A program made the translations under genes and the position numbers. The notes beneath the pieces are model-generated. The model made no database searches. It saw nothing but the letters and a program-made list of their open reading frames with translations, and was not told where the DNA came from. Shown in pieces: positions 52,001 to 58,231 of a DNA stretch of 64,000 nt. The stretch covers positions 5,786,048-5,850,047 of the forward strand of contig NC_092704.1 of NCBI RefSeq assembly GCF_964275005.1, read 5' to 3'. The stretch's first letter is position 1; every line of letters begins with the position of its first letter. The stretch comes from Diadema setosum (lineage: Eukaryota; Echinodermata; Echinoidea; Diadematoida; Diadematidae).

Positions 52001-52634
52001 CCATTCTTGGCCGCTGCCTTGGCCGTCTTTGCCTTGGGAAGTGGGGGCGCTAGATCATTCTGTGGAACATGGAGTAGGGGTCAATGGAATAGACAGCGTA
52101 TAAATGACACCAATTAGAAAAAAAAAAGGTGAAGGACCCAAAAAAATTTAAAAAGAATTGACTCTATGGAGATGTCACCTGCATAAATTTGGTGTAAGCA
52201 AATTTCCATGAGGTTGTGAAAAAAAATTACTATCATTCATTCTCTCAAACATGTGTACTATCTTTCAAACAGCACAAACTAAGAATCACAGGTAATGTGG
52301 AGAAAGCACTACTATTACACACTACAAACGTGCACTGCAATCACGAATGAACAACTCTGATTTTTTTTTTAAATTTCACTAATTCATGATATTCAATGAT
52401 ACAGAAAACCACACACAAAAAAGGTAAATTGTATTGCATTGCTCAAGAATGCGGTCTTACTATATCCAGTCCAAGGGCCCATTTCTCCACAAAGGTCTGA
52501 GGCCTGTCCACCGTCTCGCCTTCTGGAATGTATCGCCACGTCTGACGTCCATTCACATTGGTCAGCCTCCACCGGGTAAGGTCCGTGGCAGGTTGGGTTT
52601 TGTAGGGACCTCCTCGATTCTTCTTGTCCGACAT
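24867..52634 (-). CDS. LSS: Lanosterol synthase (oxidosqualene cyclase), 19 coding exons, 745 aa
   Basis: This enzyme cyclises (S)-2,3-oxidosqualene to lanosterol in the sterol pathway, at the ER membrane. Nineteen exons on the minus strand join to 2238 nt in one frame, with GT/AG at every intron. The product is 745 aa; human LSS is 732. Visible family marks: N-terminal [14 protein letters not shown]-type repeats such as [47 protein letters not shown] and [16 protein letters not shown]; the catalytic DCTAE with Asp453, and Cys454 and Cys531 positioned to assist it; active-site W228, H230, Y235 and Y501. The steering positions match vertebrate lanosterol synthase: V451 and F442 (human V453 and F444). 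The start is the first ATG after an in-frame TGA. Intron 14 is 9.4 kb because of an LTR retrotransposon. Confidence 0.95.
25044..25551 (-). other. LSS intron 18
   Basis: It contains a degenerate family C MITE at about 25275-25468. Confidence 0.7.
25275..25468. mobile_element. Degenerate family C MITE
   Basis: It shows ATGAAATTTTCACAAATTGG, TTTTCGCGAATTGCC, TTTCACGAAACTTGGC and an outer CTACAGTA, in the same order as the copies at 16695 and 61425. Confidence 0.5.
25552..25630 (-). CDS. LSS: LSS coding exon 18 (residues 661-687)
   Basis: It encodes [15 protein letters not shown] and NGDWPQ, a QW-type repeat that precedes the C-terminal block. Confidence 0.94.
25631..26226 (-). other. LSS intron 17
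   Basis: A-rich and T-rich tracts only; no element with clear ends. Confidence 0.65.
26227..26397 (-). CDS. LSS: LSS coding exon 17 (residues 604-661)
   Basis: It encodes [29 protein letters not shown] and [13 protein letters not shown], all conserved in lanosterol synthases. Confidence 0.96.
26398..26797 (-). other. LSS intron 16
   Basis: It contains a pogo/Tigger-like decayed MITE at about 26417-26610. Confidence 0.6.
26417..26610. mobile_element. Degenerate pogo/Tigger-like MITE
   Basis: The left end CAGTGCACTCCCGTTATAAC pairs loosely with the right CTTCGCTGTAGTGGGAGTCTG. Internal TATAACGAAAG resembles the usual CAGTNNACTCNCGTTATAACG termini of this group. Limits are approximate. Confidence 0.45.
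26798..26878 (-). CDS. LSS: LSS coding exon 16 (residues 577-604)
   Basis: It encodes [20 protein letters not shown], an active-site-lining segment conserved in the family. Confidence 0.95.
26879..27570 (-). other. LSS intron 15
   Basis: A degenerate family C MITE at about 26924-27175, interrupted by a poly-C/poly-A run; the rest is unremarkable. Confidence 0.6.
26924..27175. mobile_element. Degenerate family C MITE
   Basis: It begins CTGTAAAACCAGAAAAATTT and contains TTTCGCGAATTGCC and TTTCGTGGGAATTATG. A poly-C and A run at 27081-27111 interrupts it. Confidence 0.5.
27571..27636 (-). CDS. LSS: LSS coding exon 15 (residues 555-577)
   Basis: It encodes [20 protein letters not shown]. The acceptor CCCAG and donor GTGAGT agree with phase. 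It lies just downstream of the retrotransposon-bearing intron. Confidence 0.92.
28257..28410. mobile_element. Foldback/MITE-like element (about 150 bp)
   Basis: The left TGATGCACCAGTACTGGACT is mirrored by AATCCAGTATAGTGCATCA at the right. An inner pair AATACTAAATTATCCC and GGGATAATTTAGTATT continues the fold. Confidence 0.75.
28627..28809. mobile_element. Degenerate family C MITE
   Basis: It contains TTTGCAAATTTCACAAGTCG, AAAGTCCCGATTTGTGAAAA and an outer TGCTGTAAAA, matching the order of the copy at 60067-60316. Confidence 0.45.
28918..28921. repeat. Target-site duplication GTAT (left)
   Basis: GTAT abuts the left LTR, and the same four bases follow the right LTR at 36892-36895. A 4-bp duplication is usual for Ty3/gypsy integrases. 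Confidence 0.8.
28922..29884 (-). repeat. 3' LTR of the retrotransposon
   Basis: It is 963 bp, the same length as its partner at 35929-36891. The only difference I noticed is TCTGGCACC here against TCTAGCACC there. On the element strand it has a TATAAATAG box at 29184-29192 and an AATAAA at 29054-29059. Confidence 0.95.
29054..29059 (-). terminator. LTR poly(A) signal
   Basis: AATAAA on the minus strand, about 125 nt downstream of the LTR TATA box. It is in sense orientation to LSS, so it could also truncate LSS transcripts. Confidence 0.6.
29885..29900 (-). promoter_or_regulatory. Polypurine tract
   Basis: Read on the minus strand, CTTAAGGAGGGGGAAGTT immediately precedes the 3' LTR. This is the expected plus-strand primer position. 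Confidence 0.85.
29901..30750 (-). other. Retrotransposon 3' non-coding segment
   Basis: About 850 bp between the Pol stop codon and the polypurine tract. No envelope-like or other frame is visible. Confidence 0.7.
30751..35295 (-). CDS. Gag-Pol polyprotein of Gmr1-like retrotransposon (1514 aa)
   Basis: A single frame carries all retrotransposon functions. In order: an N-terminal SAP-like helix-turn-helix (about 8-40); a capsid-like helical region (about 130-290); a CCHC zinc knuckle [14 protein letters not shown] at 338-351; a protease with DSG at 405-407; an acidic linker with Asn/Asp/Val repeats (about 540-570); an integrase with an HHCC finger (about 674-717) and D745, D804, E840; a chromo-like end with [10 protein letters not shown] and KWQGPYPV (about 958-985); a reverse transcriptase (about 1110-1290) with [11 protein letters not shown] and YIDD at 1248-1251; an RNase H (about 1395-1510) with QVDAS and TDHNPLRW. 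The start is the first ATG of the frame, after a leader of about 630 nt. Gag and Pol are fused without frameshift or stop. No inactivating lesion is seen, so it may be functional. Confidence 0.95.
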   Translation of the reverse strand: MEEEGNLSLLRMQELRQKCEELGLSHEGLNRNQLIKNIEEAKEEQASPLPSAPVMSTDKNTTQNTAERTESDTMEEARMQFELEKMRMQVRLAELENAKLEIERKGTNAGSFGLDGGIRRMPMYKEGEDVDVFLRAFEKMAQLNEWPREVWALQLAPLLTGRAREAYSRLSLESSRVYDEVKLAILRRYDLTPEAYRVKFRELKVDREETYTEFSVKLTDLLGRWLQGAGALNDLDRLKEEILKEQMLKQVPFDLRVWLRDHEPDTLGDMARLADQYVISRKGAGKPQGHWGKAGPNHSPKPGWNSGSGGGKGESKPNPKQNKKQNEDRGNYRAKVRCYTCDKFGHIAVNCPNAHKSDVQAEKKGNDKSQGHGPTYFCRPEPHPKLRPYISDARLGDRHVRLLRDSGCTHSLARSDVVDPTFIIPGETVKMRGLFSKKEVPIARVHLISEPYGIKKWIRVGLVDEIEVDILLGNEVLDENDPDLDIPDYVSRKEAGLVVTRNQAREKELKEEQTRAEVIRSKVQVRDLFGENEQGEAADSGNDDDEREDGAHEVNEVNDVNDVHDDTTVGTGESDTTSDKAANGEQPQGEKILPTHLDIGRKELIQAQQDDPSLKSVWEKVEKKEGNEGRCHFYVENGVLMREWSGNSKSESSEVYTQIVVPKGYRTRLLEVAHDNLTAGHLGVGKTQQRLMQNFYWPGIFRDVAEFCKTCGPCQKCASQTRGISKAKLVSVPVIGSPFRKIAIDIVGPLPRSKKGNRYILVVCDYATRYPEAVPLPSIEAERVADELIRIFSRVGIPHELLSDQGSNFMSLLMKQLCSSLGIKQIRTSPYHPQANGLVERFNATLKDMLKPYTLEGNVTWDDLIPYVLFAYREVPQESTGFSPFELLYGHRVRGPLDVIREAWLGETVPEEGLVSYVLNCRERLANITTAAQKNLAQAQKRQKAWYDRKARTKDLQVGDKVLVLLPSSSNKLLAKWQGPYPVIQKLSDVNYVVEMGDKRKKHRVFHTNMLRVWREREECVMYMDVDDGNDDEYLDQFIEPLTQRGTSSEVELPDYLTTQQTQQLGDVIHDFTDILSNNPGRTDRIEHDLVTSNDHPIRQKAYRLPHAVRETVKRELDEMLEAGVISHSDSPYASPLVIVKKKDGSLRLCVDYRKLNQVTEFDAYPMPNIEAIIDELGKAKFMTTIDLTKGYWQVPLTKEARKKSAFITPFGLFEFNVMPFGMQGAPATFQRLVDQVLRGVNEFATAYIDDIIIYSESWDEHLAHVREVLGRLRAAGLTAKPSKCKFARKEVLYLGFVLGEGCVKPEPAKIDAVVNFPQPVTKTDVRAFLGLTGYYRKFIPNYSKVAAPLSDLTRKNEPRLVRWNSKCSEALEVLKHALVKSPVLRNPDFEKEFIVQVDASDRGIGAVLSQKDEKGEEHPIAYISKKLLPREQRYATIEKECLAIVWAIQKFQPYLFGRKFLVQTDHNPLRWLHQMQNHNARLMRWCLQLQAYPMRVEHRSGAKNGNADGLSRM
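35296..35909 (-). other. Retrotransposon 5' leader
   Basis: About 610 bp between primer site and Gag. It carries frames on both strands without recognisable motifs; packaging or translation signals may reside here, but I cannot identify them. Confidence 0.6.
35910..35926 (-). promoter_or_regulatory. Primer-binding site (tRNA-Leu type)
   Basis: On the minus strand TGGTGGCAGCGGTGGGA begins two bases after the 5' LTR. It is complementary to the 3' end of animal tRNA-Leu (ending TCCCACCGCTGCCACCA). Confidence 0.8.
35929..36891 (-). repeat. 5' LTR of the retrotransposon
   Basis: 963 bp, near-identical to 28922-29884. On the element strand, TATAAATAG lies at 36191-36199 and AATAAA at 36061-36066, defining plausible U3, R and U5 segments. 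Confidence 0.95.
36191..36199 (-). promoter_or_regulatory. LTR TATA box
   Basis: TATAAATAG on the minus strand, about 690 bp into the 5' LTR and about 125 bp upstream of the LTR poly(A) signal. Confidence 0.6.
36892..36895. repeat. Target-site duplication GTAT (right)
   Basis: Matches GTAT at 28918-28921. Confidence 0.8.
37024..37129 (-). CDS. LSS: LSS coding exon 14 (residues 520-555)
   Basis: It encodes [20 protein letters not shown], with Cys531 equivalent to human Cys533. The donor is the weak AG|GTTAGC, only 132 bp before the retrotransposon. Confidence 0.94.
37217..37445. mobile_element. Decayed pogo/Tigger-like repeat
   Basis: CAGTGGAACCTCCTTATAAAG at the left resembles pogo-group termini. 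Two roughly 110-bp units follow, each with TAGGATA...AAGTCT. No matching right end was found. Confidence 0.4.
37500..37570 (-). repeat. tRNA-derived SINE head (A and B boxes)
   Basis: On the minus strand, GGTGGCTCAGTCGGTAATGC (A box) is followed about 40 nt later by GGGTTCAAACACC (B box). The fold does not close as a cloverleaf with paired acceptor ends, so it is a SINE or tRNA relic rather than a working tRNA gene. Confidence 0.65.
37783..37879 (-). CDS. LSS: LSS coding exon 13 (residues 488-520)
   Basis: It encodes [19 protein letters not shown] and LNPSEVFG, with Tyr501 equivalent to human Tyr503. Confidence 0.95.
38760..39538. mobile_element. Middle element with TGTGACCGTGC ends, family D copy 1
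   Basis: The left end TGTGACCGTGCACCTCAAAA pairs with the right TTTTGAGGTGTAAGGTCACA. The inner AAAGTCGC/GCGACTTTTTG extends it. A related element is at 40616-41313; after removing the 93-bp insert the two are of similar length. Confidence 0.75.
39114..39206. mobile_element. Inner short MITE (about 90 bp), family B copy 3
   Basis: The ends AACCCGTTGAGGACG and CGTCCTCAACGGGTT are perfect inverted repeats. It interrupts family D copy 1 at a point where copy 2 (40616-41313) is continuous. Confidence 0.85.
40031..40180 (-). CDS. LSS: LSS coding exon 12 (catalytic DCTAE; residues 438-487)
   Basis: It encodes [20 protein letters not shown]. Asp453 is the catalytic acid that protonates the epoxide. 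F442 and V451 equal human F444 and V453, the lanosterol-type state. Confidence 0.97.
40488..40608. repeat. Homopyrimidine/homopurine tract (about 120 bp)
   Basis: Nearly all C and T on the plus strand (CCCTCCC, CCTTCTCC units), with only a few purines. LSS RNA would be purine-rich here. Confidence 0.85.
40616..41313. mobile_element. TIR element, family D copy 2
   Basis: The left end TGTGACTGTGCATCACAAAA pairs with the right TATGTGATGCAGGGTCACA. The body is collinear with 38760-39538, sharing AAAGTTGGCATTA and TTTGGTAAAGATTAA. No coding frame. Confidence 0.75.
41346..41525 (-). CDS. LSS: LSS coding exon 11 (residues 378-437)
   Basis: It encodes [20 protein letters not shown] and [17 protein letters not shown]. 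Confidence 0.96.
41526..42150 (-). other. LSS intron 10
   Basis: AT-rich; nothing recognised. Confidence 0.7.
42151..42178 (-). CDS. LSS: LSS coding exon 10 (28 nt; residues 368-377)
   Basis: A micro-exon encoding IGLDGMKMQ, flanked by CAACAG and GTAAAT. It supplies the segment between DYLW and GTNGSQLWD that is continuous in human LSS. Confidence 0.93.
42179..42698 (-). other. LSS intron 9
   Basis: A poly-G run of about 20 bases (plus strand) lies at about 42668-42686, close to the donor of exon 9. Nothing else recognised. Confidence 0.7.
42699..42796 (-). CDS. LSS: LSS coding exon 9 (residues 336-368)
   Basis: It encodes [18 protein letters not shown] and [10 protein letters not shown]. 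Confidence 0.95.
42797..43390 (-). other. LSS intron 8
   Basis: Nothing recognised. Confidence 0.7.
43391..43509 (-). CDS. LSS: LSS coding exon 8 (residues 296-335)
   Basis: It encodes [19 protein letters not shown] and [13 protein letters not shown], matching the conserved IVADDRFTKSISIGP block. Confidence 0.95.
43510..44220 (-). other. LSS intron 7
   Basis: Nothing recognised. Confidence 0.7.
44221..44329 (-). CDS. LSS: LSS coding exon 7 (residues 260-296)
   Basis: It encodes [19 protein letters not shown] and [13 protein letters not shown]. The acceptor at ATCTCCAG|GAA keeps phase 0 and aligns with the family; a nearer-upstream candidate at GTTTCCAG|TGA would put an immediate stop in frame. 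Confidence 0.93.
44950..46070. repeat. Tandem array, about seven units of about 159 bp, rich in AGGTCA
   Basis: Units restart near 44960, 45116, 45265, 45423, 45582, 45739 and 45898 at the motif AGTAGCATTTTGTAGCAAA. Each contains CACCTAGTGCCATCAC and an AAGGTCAAAGGTCAAAG tract, i.e. direct repeats of AGGTCA with one-base spacing (DR1). Unit 2 is shorter through loss of one AGTCAAAGGTC piece. No coding frame; spacers do not differ as in CRISPR. Confidence 0.9.
46078..46128. repeat. CGGACGGACG / CACACG simple repeat
   Basis: GGACGGACGGACG and GGACACACACACG units form the end of the repeat holding the 159-bp array. A similar GGACGTACGGACG end is seen at 39758-39790. Confidence 0.75.
46515..46650 (-). 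CDS. LSS: LSS coding exon 6 (residues 214-259)
   Basis: It encodes [20 protein letters not shown] and [13 protein letters not shown], with active-site W228, H230 and Y235. The human segment is MSYCY where this has MGFFY. Confidence 0.96.
47461..47490. repeat. (CATA)n microsatellite
   Basis: Seven or more tetranucleotide units. Confidence 0.9.
48549..48710. mobile_element. Foldback/MITE-like element (about 160 bp)
   Basis: The left CAGGGCCCCATTTCACAAAA pairs with TTTTACAAAATGGGGCAC at the right. The longer inner match contains TAGCAACTCTTGCTGGAATG, with only a short loop between the arms. Confidence 0.8.
48796..48892 (-). CDS. LSS: LSS coding exon 5 (residues 182-214)
   Basis: It encodes [19 protein letters not shown] and LFPEI, conserved in the family. 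Confidence 0.95.
48893..49818 (-). other. LSS intron 4
   Basis: Nothing recognised. Confidence 0.7.
49819..49940 (-). CDS. LSS: LSS coding exon 4 (residues 141-182)
   Basis: It encodes [20 protein letters not shown] and [14 protein letters not shown]. Confidence 0.95.
49941..50621 (-). other. LSS intron 3
   Basis: It contains a family B short MITE at 49988-50082 and several A and T homopolymer runs. Confidence 0.7.
49988..50082. mobile_element. Short MITE (about 90 bp), family B copy 4
   Basis: It contains TTAACCCATTGAGGATGG, ACACCTGCCCGAGTATAC and a decayed right end AACAGGTTTAA. Confidence 0.65.
50622..50730 (-). CDS. LSS: LSS coding exon 3 (residues 105-141)
   Basis: It encodes [20 protein letters not shown] and [14 protein letters not shown], including a QW-type repeat. 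Confidence 0.94.
50894..51088. mobile_element. Foldback element with tRNA-like B box in its loop
   Basis: Inverted arms of about 57 bp (left ATTGCAACTGATTGACAAAT, right ATTTGTCAATCAGTTGCAAT) flank about 80 bp. The loop contains AGGTCGTAGGTTCAAATCCT, whose GGTTCAAATCC is a canonical Pol III B box. No clear A box or full cloverleaf. Confidence 0.7.
51361..51756. mobile_element. Pogo/Tigger-like MITE, TA-flanked
   Basis: The left CAGTTGAACCTCTCGTATCC pairs with the right GGATAAGAGAGGTTCAACTG, and both ends abut TA (51359-51360, 51757-51758). The inner GGCCGGATA/GATCCGGATAA extend the termini. It lacks a transposase and has a poly-A run at about 51665-51684. Confidence 0.9.
51921..52059 (-). CDS. 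LSS: LSS coding exon 2 (residues 59-105)
   Basis: It encodes [16 protein letters not shown] and [12 protein letters not shown]. The N-terminal half is Ala/Lys-rich where human has KNYFKDLPKAHT. Confidence 0.95.
52060..52460 (-). other. LSS intron 1
   Basis: Nothing recognised. Confidence 0.7.
52461..52634 (-). CDS. LSS: LSS coding exon 1 (residues 1-58)
   Basis: It encodes [19 protein letters not shown] and GRQTW, the conserved N-terminus. The ATG at 52632-52634 is the first in frame after a TGA about 70 nt upstream. The frame is open a little further upstream, with no other ATG. Confidence 0.93.
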
Positions 52635-54830
52635 GGTGCTGTCAGATCGGTCAGCCTTCAGGAAGCTATCAGGGTTTGCTTCACACACTGCATGTCATGC
52701 AAAAATGAAATTGTCATTGATAATCCTGAGTGATTTTCTGCATATCAATTACTTTTTTCTTTCTTTCTTTTTTAGGTACTTGGTGAATTTTCAGCTCAAA
52801 CAAGATAATTCTCAACTTTCAAATTTTCAATGCTCCTTTTAAAGGTTCAAAATTATTTTCTGTTAGTGGTGGTGCCTTCCATCCTAGACAGAAAGATTCG
52901 ACTGTCCAGAGGAGTCTTTTATTTTTTTGACATTATCGCTCTCTTTCGAGGGGATCCTTGAAGCCAGATGCAGTCTCTGCAGAACACAGCCCCGATGACC
53001 AGATACAGAACGATCTTTCGGTCAACTTCCATCCTTGATGACATTTCAAAATATTACAGGCAATTCTATACGTAGACCTACTTCATTACATGTTGGTCAC
53101 TAGTTGCTCCATTGTAAACTTTGTTAACTCTGGGAGCCCAAACAAAACGTTTCAAATTTGGGCTGGTCGTAGTTGACCTATTTACAGCATAGTGAAGACA
53201 GTACAGACAGTAGTAGTCTAGACCGTTCTAGATCTAGACTTCTAGTGCGGAGTGCGGACTGGAAATTTCTACTAAAGTGAAAATATAAAAAAAATGTTCA
53301 AGGTTTTAGTACAAGCAATATGACTATGAGCTCAATCTTATGACCAAGCTGCGTGCATGCGCCTGGACCATTTATCAATATCAGATATTGGCATGATTGG
53401 TAAGCAAATAATTTATCTTCATCGTCATCCTACATACCCCATAAAACTTAAAAAAAATAAAAGAATCTTGTCTTGTAAGGTTATTTAGATTTCAACTTCA
53501 ACCGAGAAGACTTCAATCTTGTGGATTTTCAATTTTGTGGTTTTGGTATGTGATGTGCGTGTGGAGAGATAACATTCATGAAACAACACTGACTGGTTAG
53601 GCTCTTGTGAGCTGTGCTGGAGCTGTGCAGAGCTGCCTGCACCCACACAAATTAATTTACACACAATCAAATACATTGTAAAGTAAATTTACACTTTGTA
53701 CGTCGGACAAGCAACACAGAAGAGAAGAAATGGGACTATGAATATCGTTTCGCAGGGCAGGCACGGATACTGATCACAGTGATGGTCATGGTACGAACCA
53801 TTTAATTTTATTTCTGTGAGCTGTAATGAGCTTTAGATATACGGAACTAGACAAAAATACAATTTGCGTACCTCCTTAAAGTGAAGTCTGCATTAAAATC
53901 CTCGAATTCCGCAACGTTGTGTTATTCCCAGGTCGAAATATAGTCCACGATCATCTGCCGATAGTTATGAATATTTATAAGCTTGCCTTACCTAGTCTCT
54001 CTTAAGACTGTATACAGGCTACAATATATTGATAAAAAAAAAGGGGGGGGGGAAGGAAATCATGACAATGAATCCATGTGCTCTGTTTAAACATGTTCCT
54101 ATTCTACAGCATCACCAGGGATTGTGAAGGCAGATTAAAGACTGATGTATGTACATATTGCAGAAACTATTAATTGAGAAGTTTTTGGGAGTTTAAAAAT
54201 GTAGACTAACGCGTCTCACAAAAAATCGTAACGCTCCGCCCAACACCTGTAATGTCAGCTGATCATACGATCCTAGCACGCCTGTCATTCATTCGACCTC
54301 AGAACACATTTCAGCTGTATAATAAGGCTAACATGAAAGATATCCCTTTCTTCTACCTCACAGAAAACTAAGAATTAGCAATAAAAATTAATTTAAAAAT
54401 ATATTTCTTATACTGTGGGTTAGGATTGGTGTTCGCTGATGGAATGCCACTTTTTCTTTTTCAAGACCAGCCTGCATGCCTTTTAATTCTCAAACTCATT
54501 TCTACTATTTTCTGAAGAGGTCCAGCCATATAACCCCTCCCCTCTCTTACTCTTGTTTTTTCAATTGCAGTTCACAAAATGCAAGTTCTAGACTGTTGCT
54601 TTAATGGCAGAAAGATTATCAAAAGGAATATAATATTTTTACTTCAGTGTTCAGAACCCAAGGAGGACATCTAAACTCCTTCACCAAGTGAAAAAAAACG
54701 TGCTATATAAATATTGACTATTTTCTGAAGAGGGGTCTAGAAAATATTAGCAAATTAATGTGTTATCTTTTAAATGTGAGCATCAAAGTGTAACATATGA
54801 TAATCAGATTACAGTTTACACATTACAGGG
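52635..54830 (-). other. LSS 5' flank (5' UTR and promoter region presumed)
   Basis: The TGCATGACATGCAG just upstream could be an acceptor for an untranslated first exon. I see no clear TATA box, CpG-rich patch or recognisable coding exon. Confidence 0.35.
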
Positions 54831-54834
54831 ATCG

Positions 54835-55025
54835 ATGTAGATCACTTAGTGTGGAGATCTACCCTTTATCTCCCTCTATCTTTCTCTCTCTCTCTCACAC
54901 ACACTGGGACTCTTTCATATCTCTCTCTTCGCAACAGTATAATACAGGATTTGCTGATAACACTGTATTTGTACAACATCAACATCTACAACAACATCTA
55001 CAACAACATCAACAACAACAATAAA
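54835..55025. repeat. (TC)n/(CA)n and CAACAA simple repeats
   Basis: TCTC and CACA runs at about 54880-54905 and degenerate CAACATCTACAACAA units at about 54975-55020. Frames here give poly-Gln-like artefacts. Confidence 0.75.
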
Positions 55026-55980
55026 ACATGATTAAATACCATCCACTTATCCATATTATGACCATGACCCATATAATGAATGTTGCAGTTGATATTGTCA
55101 TGCACACATTAATGTAGGCTATTGTTTAGCAAGTATCACCGAGTGATAGCAAACCTCTGAGACAATGGGCCTATGATAAATCTAAAGCTTTGTATATAGA
55201 CAGAGTGACAGTTTGTCAGTGTTTGTCCAACTTAGGGGCATTCCAAACGATTTTCATAATTTCACATCGTGTATAGTACATAAATCGACAGCTCCACATA
55301 TAGATATGTGGAATTTATTGTGGTCTTTGAGCAGAGAAACAAATACTCTGAAAAATCTTACACAAATTACACTGAACAGTCTTGATGACATAGGAGCCTC
55401 ACATATTTCAGAAATGTAGCAGTGTAATTCCATAACAATACTGCTTGATTGACAAGTTCACCTGTGTAGAATGTATGCATACCTTCTTCTTTTGTTCTGT
55501 TTTCTTAAGCCCCAACTCATGCATTCTTATGGTGAGGCTGGCATGTCATTATCCTTATTCATTGCAACTTGTTATAATTTCTGAAAGTATTTATTCCTCA
55601 TTCCAATCACTATAAATTCTGAAACTCTGTACTCAGTAAAAGTAATTTATCATTGTTCAAATGTAAAACTCTGAAAAATCATCTGAAGGTATCCTTTAAA
55701 AGAATTATAGAATGATAAAACTCTGTAAAAGTAGGACATATAGGATTTTTTTTTTTTTGGGGGGGGGGGGAGGGAATAATAAAGAGATGAAGTAAATCTC
55801 TCTGAACTCCAAACAGCATTTTGTGTTTGACGAGTCGTTATATTCAATAAAATGATATTTATTATAATAAGTGTGTGGATATGTATATATTATGTTAATG
55901 TCTGTGTAGGTCTATGTGTGTATGGGTATATACAGTATGTACGTTCTATACTTATGAACATATGTATACGTGCATGGGAT
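55026..55980. other. Non-coding stretch without recognised features
   Basis: AT-rich DNA with a T/G homopolymer at about 55748-55770. Confidence 0.3.
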
Positions 55981-55981
55981 A

Positions 55982-56345
55982 TATACCAGAGCTACCAAGT
56001 CTCACGCATTCTGCGTGAGACTCAAGCATTTAGGGTCCGTCTCACGATCTCACGCATGTATGGCACCCATTTTTCTCACGCATCGGGAGCATAGCTTAAA
56101 GGATTCAAGTGATAGTTGCAATTGAAGGCATATTTCCCTTTTGTCTTTCAAAATAAGTAAAAATAGTCACTTTATGCACCAGCTTGCACCATTATGAGCT
56201 AAAAATTGGAAAAGTTCCCTACCATGGGAGGGCGGACACCCCCCTCCCACCCCCACACCCTCCCCTCGCTCACGCACATGCGCACATGCTGAGACGCCGA
56301 GTCATGAAAATCTCACTCATAAAATTTTTTTGAACTTGGCATGTA
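55982..56345. mobile_element. Putative repeat with CTCACGCA motifs
   Basis: The left TACCAAGTCTCACGCA is loosely mirrored by TTTTGAACTTGGCATG at the right. Several TCTCACGCA units lie inside. Boundaries are uncertain. Confidence 0.35.
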
Positions 56346-57179
56346 TGTATATACGTATATACATGTATGATCAATTGCACTTCACATGAAGCCCAGAATG
56401 TCTGCCATGATCTAAGTATATGTGTGGATTGAATGAATACAGCAATATCAGTAGAATACATCAGTGAAGTCAGAGGAAAAATAATTATGAATCTCATTTT
56501 GTCTCCTTTGCAGTGTATTATTTCTCTTTTGAATGGAATGCTTTTAATAGAGTGAATCACTATTTTTCACCATAATAATTATTTACTTTCCTGTGAACCT
56601 TGCAAGGTAGGGACAGTTTCTCTTATCAGTTCATCAATTTGTACAAGCAGTTTGTAATAAACTTATGATTTACTTTGTACTACACATCCTTCTGGTAAAT
56701 AATTATTTTTCAAAACATATGATTTGTGAATTGTACGCTTTGTGTTATATTCTACCATTTTGTTGGATTCTACCATTTTGTTGGACTAAAAAACCTAGAA
56801 TTGAATTGAATTGGAATATATATCACACGTACATATACTGCAACACACACAAAATCAACACATGCTATGACATGGTATATATCTATGAGGCATATGTATT
56901 ATACTCCTTTATTAATAAATAATTGCTTACTGATGACACAGAAGAAATGATCATACTATTACCACCACAAACATGTCGAGACGGCTACATGAGAAATTAC
57001 AATAATCTATAATGAGTCTTGCGCATCTTGCACATATTTACGGCATAACGCTTTCACCATAATTATGACACATAAGACAATACAAAGTATCAGGAGAATA
57101 TTTCTTCATCCCATACGATTAAAAGAAGAAAAAATGGCTGAACATGAAATTCATGTATTAGCAGGAAAGTACCGCTCCC
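56346..57179. other. Non-coding stretch
   Basis: A fragment of the family A foldback lies near 56411-56510 (TGTGGATTGAATGAATACAG). A 17-bp tandem duplication TCTACCATTTTGTTGGA is at about 56751-56785. Confidence 0.4.
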
Positions 57180-57567
57180 TTTAAAGGGGATGGCTAGTAA
57201 CTGATCAGTGGGAATGCTGGGGGATGATTGTTCCAATCCTTGTGGATTCATTTAAGAGTACATCTATTGTTGTGTGAAAATTATTTGCTTCAGAACGGTC
57301 TCATATTCAAGTAATGTGCAGTTTAATGTTTCCAGGTTAGCATGCCTGTACAGTGACGGGGCGATCGTTAACGGCCCGTTAACGATCGCCCCGACACTGT
57401 ACAGGCATGCTAACTTTACTGCACACTACTTGAATATGAGACCGTTCTGAAGCAAATAATTTTCACACAACAATAGATATATAATGTACTCTTAAATGAA
57501 TCCACAAGGAATGGAGCAATCATCCCCCAGCATTCCCACTGTTCAGTCACTAGCCATCCCCTTTAAA
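57180..57567. mobile_element. Nearly perfect 388-bp palindrome (foldback element)
   Basis: The left TTTAAAGGGGATGGCTAGT matches the right ACTAGCCATCCCCTTTAAA inverted. The arms continue to the centre, where GGGGCGATCGTTAACGG and CCGTTAACGATCGCCCC are separated by one base. The left arm has a short extra segment near 57330. No loop and no coding frame. Confidence 0.9.
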
Positions 57568-58231
57568 CATAATTGTCCGCATGGCAACACTAGACTATCT
57601 TGGAAGAAGCAGAACATTTGTTGTTTCTAAATTTCTAATGCGGAATTCACAAAGGTTTTACTACCTCTGATGTTTGTCCCTACTACTATTTATTTGGGTG
57701 AACAGGAGATTGGAATGAAATGGCAAACTATCCAAAACTTTCTGGGGTGGAACAAGTTTTGAAATAAGTTTGGGTGCTTGGATGAAAGTGTAGTAAGTCT
57801 AAGAGTAACAGATAAAGTTCACATATTGGTACTCACTGCCTATATACTGCAATAAACCTCTTTGGAGTACAAAAAGAATCAGCCCTAGCAGCTTTGGGCT
57901 TTAAAAATATCCCCAATGAGGGCAGTATTATACAGAAGTGGTCTCAATGTGCTGAAAAATGATGAATCATACATCGTATGGGTCACAACATTCAAGTTTG
58001 TGGTTTTGTTGTGATGTGAACCTGAAATGATAACCTGTTGACTGCTAACTGGCTAAGAGATGTCAACAAGAACAAACAAACCGAATAGAATGAGAAAATC
58101 ATGACTTTTCTTACTTCTCTCCACACAAATGTCATACCTCAAGCATTCAAGTAACAATGAGCTTATTCAGATATCACTTTCATTTACTACTGCTCTACAG
58201 CATTAGCAATTCTTGCTGAAAGCAATCTTAC
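57568..58231. other. Non-coding stretch without recognised features
   Basis: No gene or repeat with ends. Confidence 0.3.
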
